Position numbers and translations under genes: made by a program. Of a stretch of 28,892 bases of DNA, positions 7,134-16,102 are shown piece after piece (the stretch's first letter is position 1; the number at the start of each line of letters is the position of its first letter). The stretch is taken from positions 1-28,892 of the forward strand of contig USCK01000006.1 of NCBI GenBank assembly GCA_900553205.1, given 5' to 3'. This stretch comes from an uncultured bacterium (GTDB lineage Bacteria > Cyanobacteriota > Vampirovibrionia > Gastranaerophilales > Gastranaerophilaceae). The notes below the pieces were generated by a model. That model ran no database searches, was not told where the DNA came from, and worked only from the letters and a program-made list of their open reading frames with translations.

Positions 7134-8408
7134 TTAGAACAAAATACCTGCTATTGTTGCAGACATAAAACAGGTCAAAGTACCACAAATAAGAGCCTTA
7201 ACCCCCAACTCTGCAAGGTTTCTTCTTTGGTTAGGGGCAAGTTCACCGATACCACCTAACTGTGTTGCAATAGAACCGACATTACCAAAACTACACAATG
7301 CAAAACTTGCAATTAAAAATCCTTTTGGTGTCAAAACATCTTTCATTGATGACAAATCAATATATGCAACCATTTCGTTCAGAATAACCTTTGTCCCCAT
7401 TAACTGGCTGACTGCAGTAATATCTTGATGAGGAACACCCATTAAGAACGCAAATATTGCAAAGAACTTACCTAAAATCATTTTTAATGATAAATGTTGC
7501 AAGTCTAAACCTAAGAATGCGCCTTGCATGTGGAAAGTTTTATAAATTATTGAACCGAAATATCCAAGCGTAAAATCTATCATAGAAACAAGAGCCACAA
7601 GCGCAATTAACATAGCTGTAACATTGATAGCAACCTGCATACCTTCACTTGCACCTGATGCAATAGAATCAATTAAATTAACATGAGTTTTTTCTGTAGA
7701 AAGTTTGATATTTTCACCTGTTTCAGGAGTTCTATCTTCCGGATACGTCATTTTTGTAATAACCAGCACCCCCGGAGCTGCCATTATTGATGATGCCAAA
7801 ATGTATTGTGCAGGGATTCCCATACCGATATAAATAGGCATCATAGCACCAGAAATACAAGCCATACTACCTGCCATACAAGATAACAACTCTGAACGAG
7901 TTAGAGCTTCTAAGTATGGTTTAATCATAATTTGAGCAACAATTTGTCCGACAAAGGAGTTTGCAACAGAACAAAGAGCTTCTGCACCTGAAACCTTCAT
8001 CAATTTATTCATCGCCTTACCCAAAACTAATACAATTCGTTGCATTATTCCGTAATAATAAAGGATATTTACTAATATCATCATAAAAATACAAGATGCA
8101 ACAAGTTGTAGAGCGAAGATTCTATGTCCTACACCAAAAACCGTATCAAATATTTTGAAGTTTAATAATGCGCCAAAAACAAATTCCCCACCTTGGAATG
8201 CGAAATCAAGAATTTTTTGTATCAAAAGTCCGATACCTAAAAACATCTTTTGCCCCAAAGGAACTTTGAAAATAAATACAGCAAGAGAAACTTGAAGCAA
8301 GAACCCGATACCAACGGTTTTAAAGTTTATCTTCTTTCTATTGTTTGACATCAAATAAGCTATTGCCAAAATAAAAACGATACCCAAAACACCAAATAAT
8401 CTACTCAT
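7134..8408 (-). CDS. nupC: Concentrative nucleoside transporter, NupC/CNT family
   Basis: This 424-aa inner-membrane protein with many hydrophobic segments imports nucleosides by ion symport. It carries the CNT signature GTKVILNEMVAY (family G-x-K-x3-NE-[FM]-VA). It also has the N-terminal Nup block and the glycine-rich GAEALCSVANSFVGQ region that lines the substrate site. The C-terminal 'gate' segment SFALCSFGNVGSIATQLGGI is typical. Length matches the family. GGAG lies 6 nt before the ATG, and an extended -10 promoter sits 37 nt upstream. It is flanked by its own promoter and terminator, so it is monocistronic. The ion (H+ or Na+) and the preference among nucleosides cannot be read from the sequence. 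Confidence 0.93.
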   Translation of the reverse strand: MSRLFGVLGIVFILAIAYLMSNNRKKINFKTVGIGFLLQVSLAVFIFKVPLGQKMFLGIGLLIQKILDFAFQGGEFVFGALLNFKIFDTVFGVGHRIFALQLVASCIFMMILVNILYYYGIMQRIVLVLGKAMNKLMKVSGAEALCSVANSFVGQIVAQIMIKPYLEALTRSELLSCMAGSMACISGAMMPIYIGMGIPAQYILASSIMAAPGVLVITKMTYPEDRTPETGENIKLSTEKTHVNLIDSIASGASEGMQVAINVTAMLIALVALVSMIDFTLGYFGSIIYKTFHMQGAFLGLDLQHLSLKMILGKFFAIFAFLMGVPHQDITAVSQLMGTKVILNEMVAYIDLSSMKDVLTPKGFLIASFALCSFGNVGSIATQLGGIGELAPNQRRNLAELGVKALICGTLTCFMSATIAGILF

Positions 8409-8445
8409 ATTTTTCTCCAGTACTGTAAAATTCGTGAATGAGTGA

Positions 8446-8454
8446 ATTATAGCA
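8446..8454 (-). promoter_or_regulatory. Extended -10 promoter of nupC
   Basis: TGCTATAAT on the minus strand is a perfect extended -10. It gives a leader of about 30 nt that contains the GGAG ribosome-binding site. The -35 is weak, as expected for an extended -10. Confidence 0.6.
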
Positions 8455-8535
8455 GAAAATTTGAAGTTTGTATATAGGTTTAAAAAGTTAATAAGATTTT
8501 GTTATTTTGAGCGTAAGCGAAAAATCTCTGACAAG

Positions 8536-8639
8536 AAGTGAATAAGAGTTAAGTAACTAAGTTATTAAGAAATAAATTAACAAATACTTACACTATAACT
8601 ATTTCTTATTAACTTATTAACCTATTCACTTATTCACTT
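8536..8639. repeat. Palindromic intergenic repeat, copy 1
   Basis: This A/T-rich imperfect inverted repeat has a left arm at 8536-8574. The right arm (8602-8639) is its approximate reverse complement and can form one long hairpin. The first 36 bases are identical to 26781-26816. It has no coding capacity. It resembles a REP/MITE-like element spread in intergenic regions. Confidence 0.7.
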
Positions 8640-8810
8640 TATAGACTGTGTCTTTTCATCATTTCTTTTTGTATATTAGGGATAAAACATGAAAACTGAT
8701 AAATTTGCTACCTTCCATGCCATTCTATTAGAAATTTTAACATTCTATGACCGGACTTTAGCCCCCAAAAATTATTTTTACATTATGTTATATTTTGGGT
8801 ATTTTGCAAC

Positions 8811-8842
8811 AAAAAGATGTCTTATTGCTAAGACACCTTTTT
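8811..8842 (-). terminator. Intrinsic terminator of glmS
   Basis: Read leftward, AAAAAGGTGTCTTA and TAAGACATCTTTTT form a stem with one mismatch and a stable GCAA tetraloop, ending in a T run, 28 nt after the glmS stop. It may also work on the plus strand. Confidence 0.8.
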
Positions 8843-8870
8843 AATTATATTCATCTCCATAATATTTATA

Positions 8871-10715
8871 TTATTCAACAGTTACAGATTTTGCCAAGTT
8901 TCTTGGTTGGTCAACATCTTTCCCTAAAAATTCTGCAATATAATATGCAATTAACTGTAATGGAATTATCGCAATAATTGGTGAAAGATATTCATCTGAT
9001 TCCGGGATTCTGATTATACTTTCAAATAATTCATCAAGTTTTTCATCAGTTGAATTTGTTAATGCTATCATTCTTGCATTTCTGGCTTTTGCCTCTTCAC
9101 TATTTGACAAAATTTTGTCATAAACCATACCCTTCATCATTATTGACAATACAGGCATTGATTCATCTAGCATTGCAATAGGGCCATGTTTTAGTTCTCC
9201 GGCAGGATAACCTGTTGCATTGATATAGCTTATTTCTTTAAGTTTTAAAGCTCCTTCCAATGCTGTTGCATAATTAATTCCACGTGCCACAAATACAAAG
9301 TTTTTGAAATTTGCGTATTTCTTTGCAATTACTTGGATATCTTTTTTATGGTCAAGAATTTCTTCAGCTTTTTCAGGCAATCTCATCAAACCATATTTCA
9401 ATTCTGCAAGTTGCTCTTTACTTATAGAACCTTTTATTTCAGCAATATGAAGTGCTAAAAGATAGAAAGAAACTAACTGTGCCATATATGATTTTGTAGC
9501 AGCAACAGAAACCTCAATACCTGCGTTTACTGGAATTAAGCTATCTGCCTCTCTTGCCATTGTTGAATCTGGTCGGTTTGTAATAATCAAAATATGAGAG
9601 CCTAATTTTTTAGACTGCTTAACTGCAGTAATTGTATCAGCAGTTTCACCTGATTGAGAAACACCGATAACAAGAGTTTTGTTGTTAGTTATTGTTCTTC
9701 TGTAAATAAATTCACTTGAAGGTTCAACATCTACACAAATTCCACAGAAATCTTCTAAGATATATTTACCTATCATTGCTGCGTGTAATGATGTTCCACA
9801 AGCAACGATTTGGATTCTGTCAAGGTTTTTGATAGTTTCCAAGTCAAGTTTTACTTCTTCAAGTTTGATTGGTTCATCTTCTCCAACAATTTTACCTGAA
9901 AGAAGATTTCTGATAATATTTGGTTGTTCGTGGATTTCTTTAAGCATAAAGTGTTTATAACCCATTTTGCTTAATGCCACTGATTCCCAAGGTAATCTTT
10001 CAACATGGATAGGAAGTTTTGCACCAAATTGGTTTATTAATTCTATTGAATCAGGAGTCAATGTAACAATTTGATCCTCATCCAAATACAAAGCGTCTTT
10101 TGTATAATCAATAATTGCAGGAACATCAGATGCAACATAATGTTCACCTTGACCTACACCAACCAGCAAAGGTGCATTTCTTTTTGTTGCAACAATAGTG
10201 TTTGGTACATCTTCGTGCATAACACATATTGCATAAGCACCTTGAACAAGTCTTGATGCAAGTCTTACTGCTTCTGTAAGGTTATGAACTTTTTTGTACT
10301 CTCTTTCAATTACAAAAGCAAAAACTTCTGTATCTGTTTGAGAAACAAAATGATATCCTTCATTCTCTAATTCTTTTCTAAGTTCTTTAAAGTTTTCGAT
10401 AATACCATTGTGAACTAATGCTAATCTACCGTCCTCAGACACATGTGGATGAGCATTCAATGCAGTTGGAGCACCATGAGTTGCCCATCTGATATGACCG
10501 ATACCCATAGTTGCGTTTGCAAGATGTTCATGATGAGGTGCAACTGCATTTTTTAGATTTTGAAGTTTTCCGGCTTCTTTATAAACCTCAATTTTGTTAT
10601 TTACATCAACGGCAATTCCACCTGAATCATATCCACGATATTCAAGTTTTGTTAAGCCGTTAAGCAGAATATCTACACAAGATTTTCTTCCTACATATCC
10701 TACAATTCCACACAT
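8871..10715 (-). CDS. glmS: Glutamine-fructose-6-phosphate aminotransferase (isomerizing)
   Basis: GlmS makes glucosamine-6-phosphate from fructose-6-phosphate and glutamine, the entry to amino-sugar and peptidoglycan synthesis. The protein begins MCGIVGYVG, so after Met removal Cys2 is the N-terminal nucleophile of the class II glutaminase. RWATHG, HNGIIENF and TDTEV are further glutaminase motifs. Two SIS sugar-isomerase domains follow, with CGTSLHA, SQSGETADT and VAATKSY, then ARGINYATALEGALKLKE and the invariant C-terminus QPRNLAKSVTVE. Length (614 aa) is normal. GGAGAG lies 8 nt before the ATG. No glmS ribozyme-like core is visible in the 150 nt upstream. It is a single-gene unit with its own terminator. 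Confidence 0.98.
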   Translation of the reverse strand: MCGIVGYVGRKSCVDILLNGLTKLEYRGYDSGGIAVDVNNKIEVYKEAGKLQNLKNAVAPHHEHLANATMGIGHIRWATHGAPTALNAHPHVSEDGRLALVHNGIIENFKELRKELENEGYHFVSQTDTEVFAFVIEREYKKVHNLTEAVRLASRLVQGAYAICVMHEDVPNTIVATKRNAPLLVGVGQGEHYVASDVPAIIDYTKDALYLDEDQIVTLTPDSIELINQFGAKLPIHVERLPWESVALSKMGYKHFMLKEIHEQPNIIRNLLSGKIVGEDEPIKLEEVKLDLETIKNLDRIQIVACGTSLHAAMIGKYILEDFCGICVDVEPSSEFIYRRTITNNKTLVIGVSQSGETADTITAVKQSKKLGSHILIITNRPDSTMAREADSLIPVNAGIEVSVAATKSYMAQLVSFYLLALHIAEIKGSISKEQLAELKYGLMRLPEKAEEILDHKKDIQVIAKKYANFKNFVFVARGINYATALEGALKLKEISYINATGYPAGELKHGPIAMLDESMPVLSIMMKGMVYDKILSNSEEAKARNARMIALTNSTDEKLDELFESIIRIPESDEYLSPIIAIIPLQLIAYYIAEFLGKDVDQPRNLAKSVTVE

Positions 10716-10869
10716 ATAATAAATCTCTCCAAATTAAATCTAAACTTTACTATTTCTAAATACTACCATAAACAACATAAAATACACTCTCTTTATAAAA
10801 TTTTAATAAAAAACAAATCTGGCATCCCCCACAAAATCAACTTTTTTATACATCGACTTTTGAAAAATG

Positions 10870-10878
10870 TGCTATAAT
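10870..10878 (+). promoter_or_regulatory. Extended -10 promoter placing transcription start at the ATG
   Basis: TGCTATAAT is followed by 6 nt (AAGAAT) and then the ATG at 10885. A start about 7 nt after the box falls on the ATG itself, and no Shine-Dalgarno is present. Confidence 0.6.
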
Positions 10879-10884
10879 AAGAAT

Positions 10885-11316
10885 ATGAAAAAGATTATAA
10901 CATTATTATTAATACTGTTTGTCGGCTTGTCTGTTAACGCTAAAACAAAAAAAGTTTCAGGCTTGTCTGATAACCAACTTGTATCTATGAACAAGTCTGT
11001 TGATTATATTACGAGAAAAATGTACAGTGGCGCATTTCTTTCGCCTTCTGATACATCAGCTCTAATCGGAATAAAGATAAAACTTGACGACAATATGCTT
11101 TTGTCGCCTGATACGAGATATGCCCCTTTGTATTATAAACTCGGCAAAATCTATCAACGCAGAGCAAAGAAACAAGAAGCGATAGAATGTTATCAAGCAA
11201 TTTTAGAGAATTTCCCAGATACTGCACTTGCACCAAAAGCGGCATTTGCACTAAAACAAATGGGTGTTAATGTAGTAATGCCAAAACGAAATTCCGATTC
11301 ATCAGATGATGAATAA
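10885..11316 (+). CDS. Secreted/periplasmic TPR-like protein of unknown function
   Basis: This 143-aa protein begins with a clear Sec signal peptide: MKK, then a hydrophobic core ITLLLILFVGLS, with likely cleavage after VNA. The mature part has a helical repeat pair like a tetratricopeptide unit (APLYYKLGKIYQRRAKKQEA, then IECYQAILENFPDTALAPKA), as in YbgF/BamD-type periplasmic scaffolds. An acidic tail (NSDSSDDE) closes it. A frame exists from 10867, but the ATG at 10885 starts the signal peptide and sits 6 nt after a TATAAT box, so the mRNA is probably leaderless. It is divergent from glmS. The partner is unknown. Confidence 0.72.
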   Translation: MKKIITLLLILFVGLSVNAKTKKVSGLSDNQLVSMNKSVDYITRKMYSGAFLSPSDTSALIGIKIKLDDNMLLSPDTRYAPLYYKLGKIYQRRAKKQEAIECYQAILENFPDTALAPKAAFALKQMGVNVVMPKRNSDSSDDE

Positions 11317-11384
11317 ATATTTGTAAAAATTATTCAGATAATCTATGCAAATATAAACTTTTATTAAATTACTCCTTTGAGATA

Positions 11385-11414
11385 TTAACAAATTTTATAT
11401 ATCAATGATAGAAT
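11385..11414 (+). promoter_or_regulatory. Promoter of the acyltransferase gene, leaderless geometry
   Basis: TTAACA (11385-11390), an 18-nt spacer and TAGAAT (11409-11414) are followed by 6 nt and the ATG at 11421. The start point should fall on the ATG, with no Shine-Dalgarno. Confidence 0.55.
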
Positions 11415-11420
11415 AAGTCT

Positions 11421-12236
11421 ATGGAGAACTTAGAGGATATGTATTCGGAGGTACCTCCGACAAAATTGCGTGATAAGGTGGAACGTTTTCGTCCTGCAAG
11501 AACATCAAAATTTTGGTTGTGGGTAGCAGACAGATTTTTCTACAATATGTTAGAAAATCGTTTTTATGCTATGCGCTACAAAGGTGTTGAAAATCTCCAA
11601 TCTTTGGGCGAAGTTCCAACAATTTTCTTTGCACCTCATTCCAACTGGTGGGACGGAATTGTTGGTTACAATTTGTGCAACAGACTTTTAAAAAAAGAAA
11701 TTCGTCTAATGGTAGAAGAACTTAACAGATTTCCTCTACTCAGACGTGGTGGTGCGTTCAATGTAAACAAAAAATCTGCACAGGCTTCTATGGCAGCCTT
11801 AAAGTATTCTGTAGATTTGTTATCAGATTTGAACAATATCCTATATATTTATCCTCAAGGAATTATAAAACCACCTAACTACAGACCTATTGAGTTTCAA
11901 ACAGGCTTGACATATATTGCACAAAAAGCTGCAAAAAAATATGGCAAAGTTAATTTAGTTCCGATAGCTGTAAACTATTTGTTTATGCGTGACAACAGAC
12001 CTGAAGTTTGGGTTGAATTCGGTAAAGAAATTCATTTGAATACACCCAAAATAGACAGAAAAGAATATACCGATTATTTGTCAAAAGCGTTGGAAGAACT
12101 ATGTGACAAACAGTTCTATGAACTTTCTCACGCTCGTTTCAAAGGATATCAAACATTATTCCAACAAAAATTGGCTTGGTACAGACGCATTGAACAATGG
12201 CTAAAAAGAATTGACAATAAAGGTCATCATTCATAA
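11421..12236 (+). CDS. Lysophospholipid acyltransferase-like (PlsC-type) protein
   Basis: This 271-aa protein carries the acyltransferase HX4D catalytic motif as APHSNWWDG (His73, Asp78). A block near residue 144 (YIYPQGIIKPP) stands where PlsC proteins have the phosphate-binding [FY]PEGTRS, and LVPIAVNY is the usual fourth block. Such enzymes transfer acyl groups from acyl-ACP or acyl-CoA to lysophosphatidate or related acceptors at the inner face of the membrane. The Glu-to-Gln change in the third block is unusual and may mean a different acceptor, such as a glycolipid or pigment. It has its own leaderless-type promoter. The gene is followed by grpE with a separate promoter. Confidence 0.8.
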   Translation: MENLEDMYSEVPPTKLRDKVERFRPARTSKFWLWVADRFFYNMLENRFYAMRYKGVENLQSLGEVPTIFFAPHSNWWDGIVGYNLCNRLLKKEIRLMVEELNRFPLLRRGGAFNVNKKSAQASMAALKYSVDLLSDLNNILYIYPQGIIKPPNYRPIEFQTGLTYIAQKAAKKYGKVNLVPIAVNYLFMRDNRPEVWVEFGKEIHLNTPKIDRKEYTDYLSKALEELCDKQFYELSHARFKGYQTLFQQKLAWYRRIEQWLKRIDNKGHHS

Positions 12237-12296
12237 TAAATCTGTTTAAGTATTTATAGCCCCTATATGGAATTGTTAAAAAAAAATAAACTTTCC

Positions 12297-12324
12297 TTGT
12301 ATATGTTACTTGATAATCTATAAT
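12297..12324 (+). promoter_or_regulatory. Promoter of grpE-dnaJ
   Basis: TTGTAT, a 16-nt spacer and a perfect TATAAT precede the grpE ATG by 34 nt, leaving room for the AAGGGAG ribosome-binding site. No CIRCE palindrome is visible. Confidence 0.6.
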
Positions 12325-12358
12325 TAAGAATGTACGATACTGTAAGGGAGTTTAGGTT

Positions 12359-12952
12359 ATGACAAATCCTTTTAAAAAAGAAGAAGAAAAAACAGAAGTT
12401 AATCCGGAAGCTGAAGTAGTTGTTGATGAAAAAGCTCCTGCAGAAGATGCTGTTGAACAAACAGAAGAAACAGATAATACTGAAAAATCTGATATAGATA
12501 CAAAAATAGATAAATTACAACAAGAATATGACACTTTGAACAATCAATATATCAGACTTGCTGCTGATTTTGATAACTATAGAAAAAGACAAGCACAAGA
12601 ACGTGAAAGTCTTTTGAAATACGGCGCAGAAGATACCTTGAAGAAATTAATCGAAGTGCTTGATAACTTTGAACGAGGCGAAAAAGCAATCAAAGATGTA
12701 GAAGATTGTGAAAAAGTAAAAGAAAGCTTCAATCTTGTATATAAACAATTAAAAGATGCACTGCAAAAAGTGGGCTTGGAAACTATCGAATGCGTCGGCG
12801 AAGAATTCGACCCTAATTTCCATGAAGCAGTTATGCAAACTCCTACAAGTGAGCAACCTGAACATACAATTATTGCAGAATTGCAAAAAGGATACAAACT
12901 TGGCGATAGAGTGCTAAGACCTGCACTTGTTAATGTTGCAACAGCTGAATAG
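12359..12952 (+). CDS. grpE: Nucleotide exchange factor GrpE
   Basis: GrpE releases ADP from DnaK in the cytoplasmic chaperone cycle. This 197-aa protein has an acidic, disordered N-terminus (about 45 residues). A long coiled-coil helix follows (about 47-80, with LAADFDNYRKRQAQE, the core GrpE motif), and the C-terminal beta domain has LETIECVGEEFDPNFHEAV and GYKLGDRVLRPALVNVA. AAGGGAG lies about 9 nt before the ATG. dnaJ starts 27 nt downstream. There is no dnaK between or next to them, which is less common than grpE-dnaK-dnaJ. Confidence 0.97.
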   Translation: MTNPFKKEEEKTEVNPEAEVVVDEKAPAEDAVEQTEETDNTEKSDIDTKIDKLQQEYDTLNNQYIRLAADFDNYRKRQAQERESLLKYGAEDTLKKLIEVLDNFERGEKAIKDVEDCEKVKESFNLVYKQLKDALQKVGLETIECVGEEFDPNFHEAVMQTPTSEQPEHTIIAELQKGYKLGDRVLRPALVNVATAE

Positions 12953-12979
12953 ATATAATTAAATAGCAAAGAGAAAAAG

Positions 12980-14101
12980 ATGACGGATTATTATGAAATA
13001 CTGGGCGTATCAAAAGATGCAACCAAAGACGAAATAAAAAGTGCCTTTAGAAAAATGGCAAGAAAATATCACCCGGATGTAAACAAAGCTCCTGATGCAG
13101 AAGCAAAGTTTAAAGAACTGGGTAAAGCATACGAAACCTTAATGGACGATAATAAACGTGCAACTTATGACAGGTTTGGTGAAGAAGGACTGCAAAATGC
13201 AGGTTATTCTACTCAAGGACCTTTTGCAGAAGGTTTTGGCGATTTGAACGATATATTTGAATCCTTCTTTGGAGGGTTCGGATTCGGTGGCTCAAGACGA
13301 GTTGACCCAAATGCTCCGACTCGTGGTGAAAACCTAAGACTTGATATTGAAATTGAGTTTGAAGAGGCGATGTTTGGGGTAGAAAAAGAAATAAAAATTG
13401 ACCACTTGGAAACCTGCAAATCTTGTGGTGGCACAGGTGCAAAACAGGGCAGTCAGCCTGTAACCTGTCCAACCTGTGGAGGTCGTGGTCAAGTTCAACA
13501 AACAACTCAGACTATCTTAGGCAGTTTTGCACAAATTACAACTTGTCCAAAATGCCATGGTAAAGGTAAAATAATTTCTGACCCTTGCCCTGACTGTAAA
13601 GGAAAAGGCAGTAAAGAAGTTGAAAAAACTCTTACAATCAAAGTGCCTAAAGGTGTTGATACAGGCTCTAAAATGAGGTTATCAGGCGAAGGAGATGCAG
13701 GACAAAACGGTGGGCCTGCAGGTGATTTGTATGTAATCATTCATGTTAAACCTTCTGAATATTTCCACAGGGACGGAATTAATATTTATACTCAATTAGA
13801 GGTTTCACCTGCTCAAGCTGTATTGGGTGATGAAATAGAAATCAAAACTATTGACGGAAGCAAGAAGGTTTCTATTCCTCAAGGTTTGCAATCAGGCGAC
13901 AGAATAACAATAAGAGGGGAAGGTGTTCCTGTTATTTCTAACCCTTCTATGAGAGGCGACCATATTGTTGTTGTTTCTGTTAAAACACCAACTCATATTT
14001 CAAACGAAGAAAGACGATTATATGAATCTTTGTATGAAATAGAAACAGGTAGAGTAAAAAAGCAATCTGTTAAAGATAAAATTAAAGGGGCATTCAAATA
14101 A
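12980..14101 (+). CDS. dnaJ: Chaperone DnaJ (Hsp40)
   Basis: DnaJ delivers unfolded proteins to DnaK and triggers its ATPase. This 373-aa protein has all type I domains in order. The J domain holds HPD in ARKYHPDVNK (about residue 34), and a Gly/Phe-rich linker follows (FFGGFGFGG). A zinc-binding region has four CxxCxGxG units (CKSCGGTG, CPTCGGRG, CPKCHGKG, CPDCKGKG), and two C-terminal substrate domains include GDLYVIIHVKP. Its stop overlaps by one base the ATG of the next, frameshifted gene (TAATG), so they are probably co-transcribed. Confidence 0.97.
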   Translation: MTDYYEILGVSKDATKDEIKSAFRKMARKYHPDVNKAPDAEAKFKELGKAYETLMDDNKRATYDRFGEEGLQNAGYSTQGPFAEGFGDLNDIFESFFGGFGFGGSRRVDPNAPTRGENLRLDIEIEFEEAMFGVEKEIKIDHLETCKSCGGTGAKQGSQPVTCPTCGGRGQVQQTTQTILGSFAQITTCPKCHGKGKIISDPCPDCKGKGSKEVEKTLTIKVPKGVDTGSKMRLSGEGDAGQNGGPAGDLYVIIHVKPSEYFHRDGINIYTQLEVSPAQAVLGDEIEIKTIDGSKKVSIPQGLQSGDRITIRGEGVPVISNPSMRGDHIVVVSVKTPTHISNEERRLYESLYEIETGRVKKQSVKDKIKGAFK

Positions 14102-15536
14102 TGAAAAAATTTCTTCTTCTACTAGGCATATTATATGCAACAGCGATACCTGCTTTGGCGGCAATGATGTGCAAGCGATGTTAAAGAAGACTTTTCCGAC
14201 AGCTGATATAAGATTTGACGGTGTTATTATTTTGCAAGACGGTACGGTTTATTTGCCATTGTATCCTGCAAAGATAAAATCACCTGAAACATTTGCGATT
14301 CAAACAACTTATCCAGCGAAAACTCCACTTCAAAAATGTCCTGAGGTTGTTGTTTTCAACAATGATTTTGTGTTATTGAAGGTTATTGTTAATCAAAACG
14401 GAAAAAAGACTATCAAGAAATTTGATAAACCTCCTATTGAGGTTAAATCAGGTTTATTACCTCAAGATATGTTAGTTCCTAAAAACCTTATTATTCCTGA
14501 AAACTTGAAGGGAATTGCAGGAAACTTGGATATCAAGATAGCACCTTCAGAAGAAATTAAAGTTGCACCTACAAAAATTAACTATGACAAAGCTATAACG
14601 GTTAATAATGTAAAACCTGCAAACTTCGTTTCAACAATTCCTCAGTTGAAGGATAAAACTCTTTATATTTCAACCTGTTATACAAAAAACATTCAGGTAG
14701 TAAGAGGGGAATCAAAAACTCCTGCTTATGCTTTGGCACAAAAATCTATTCCTAATTGTGTTGCTATCACTCCTGATAACAAGTTTTTGTTAATAACAGC
14801 TTATAATTCAACTCTTGTTGATGTAATTTCACTTGCTGATGATAGAATCATTAAGCAGTTGGATTTGACTACAAACGGTGGCGAAATTGTTATGGACGGC
14901 AAGCATAATGTTGCTTATGTATCAAGTCCTGATGCTAATACTATTTATCAAATCGCATTGTCAGATATGACTTTAAAGAAAAAAATCAAAGTAAACGGCA
15001 GATGTGAGCGCATGATATTGAACGATGATTATCTGATTTATGTTGATAGATTTACAAACAAAATTTGGAGTATAGAACTTGATAATGAATATACTTTAAA
15101 AGACTTGGGGTCTTATCCGAATATATCTAAACTTGTATATGTAAACGGTAATCTTTATCTTGCAAGCAGAACCAAAAACAGAATTGCAGTTTTGGATTAT
15201 AAAAACCAAACATTGTTATCTGAATATGAAACAGTTAAAAAGCCTGTAGATATGATTGCTTATGGCAAATATTTGTATGTATTGGGCGCAGAAGATAATG
15301 TTGTACAAGTAATAGACCGAACAAATGATGAACCTGTTGCAAATGTTATGTTGAGTACAAACGGATTTCCAACTTCTATGACATTGATTCCTAATACAGG
15401 TTTGGTTTTGATTTCTGATGCAAAATCAGGTAAGTATTCAGTTATGGATTTAAATAAAAGAATAATTATAAAAACAAACCCTCTTGATATGCCGGCAAGT
15501 CATATCGTTATTGGTAAGAATATAAGAAAGATATAG
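14101..15536 (+). CDS. Secreted YncE/YVTN-like beta-propeller protein, frameshifted just after the signal peptide
   Basis: An ATG at 14101 opens a Sec signal peptide (MKKFLLLLGILYATAIPALA) but that frame stops after 27 codons (TAA at 14182-14184). The long frame to 15536 continues in another phase, reading ...GNDVQAMLKKTFPTADIRFDG through 14160-14230. One lost base near 14161-14165 would join them as ...ALAANDVQAMLKK. The downstream frame could start only at a GTG (14169) without a ribosome-binding site, so I treat this as one broken gene. The mature part (about 455 aa) has an N-terminal region and then repeats such as PNCVAITPDNKFLLITAYNS, VVQVIDRTNDEPVANVML and IAVLDYKNQTLL, typical of YncE-type propellers. 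It could be a sequencing error, a pseudogene or phase variation. Confidence 0.7.
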
Positions 15537-15538
15537 TT

Positions 15539-16093
15539 ATGAGTATTTTAGAAGAAACTTTAACAGAATTAGAAAAAACACAAAAGGATTTTTGGAATGT
15601 ATCAAGAGCTACAGGCAACTTTTTGAATATGCTTGTAAAAATCAGTAATGCAAAAAGTATCCTTGAGGTCGGAACATCTAACGGGTATTCAGGGCTATGG
15701 TTTCTTGATGCGTTGAAAACAACAAAAGGTCATTTGACAACTATTGAATATTATGACAAGCGCCAAAGTATCGCTCGTGCTAATTTTGATAGATGTGGGT
15801 TTGCAGGTATGTACACACCATTATTAGGTTCTGCGTGTGACATTATGGAAGGGTTCGATTCAGATAAAAGATTTGATTTTGTTTTTATTGATGCCAACAA
15901 ACGAGAGTATGTAAAAAACTTTGAACTGATAAAACCTCATTTGCTTCCAAACGCAATAATTGCAGCAGATAATGTAAACTCTCATAGAGAAAAAGTGCAA
16001 ACATACCTTGATGCAGTTATGGCAGATAGCGATTTTCAGACAGAAATTTTGGACTTGCCTGCAGGACTGTCAGTTTCTTATAAAAGAAATTAA
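15539..16093 (+). CDS. Class I SAM-dependent O-methyltransferase
   Basis: This 184-aa protein of the O-methyltransferase type 3 (YrrM/catechol-OMT-like) family has the SAM-binding motif I ILEVGTSNGYSG, the acidic end of strand 2 (TTIEYYD), and the metal/catalytic Asp segment FDFVFIDANKREY. IIAADNV follows, where these enzymes have another metal ligand. It is somewhat shorter than typical members (about 210-220 aa). The ATG lies 2 nt after the upstream stop, so it belongs to the same transcript. Its 3' end converges on alr with only 9 nt between stops and no visible terminator. The substrate is unknown. Confidence 0.85.
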   Translation: MSILEETLTELEKTQKDFWNVSRATGNFLNMLVKISNAKSILEVGTSNGYSGLWFLDALKTTKGHLTTIEYYDKRQSIARANFDRCGFAGMYTPLLGSACDIMEGFDSDKRFDFVFIDANKREYVKNFELIKPHLLPNAIIAADNVNSHREKVQTYLDAVMADSDFQTEILDLPAGLSVSYKRN

Positions 16094-16102
16094 ACTAACA
16101 AA

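Larger units (their letters stand above)
8409..8870. other. Gene-free interval between nupC and glmS
   Basis: It holds the nupC leader and promoter, a ~100-bp palindromic repeat (8536-8639), a CCCAAAA/TTTTGGG inverted repeat (about 8764-8800) and the glmS terminator (8811-8842). I see no convincing gene. Confidence 0.6.

Noticed and set aside
8689..8844. 51-codon plus-strand ORF with a weak AGGGAT site
   Set aside because: It reads through the glmS terminator hairpin and ends in its T-tract, so the frame is probably accidental.
10716..10866. Possible glmS ribozyme or riboswitch upstream of glmS
   Set aside because: The 150-nt region is A/T-rich and lacks any recognisable ribozyme core or stable nested stems.
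12959..12979. dnaK between grpE and dnaJ
   Set aside because: The gap is only 27 nt. dnaK must lie elsewhere, which is a known arrangement and not evidence of loss.
12980..13740. Several long frames opposite dnaJ (98, 77 and 73 codons)
   Set aside because: They are shadows of a confidently identified gene, with no start signals of their own.
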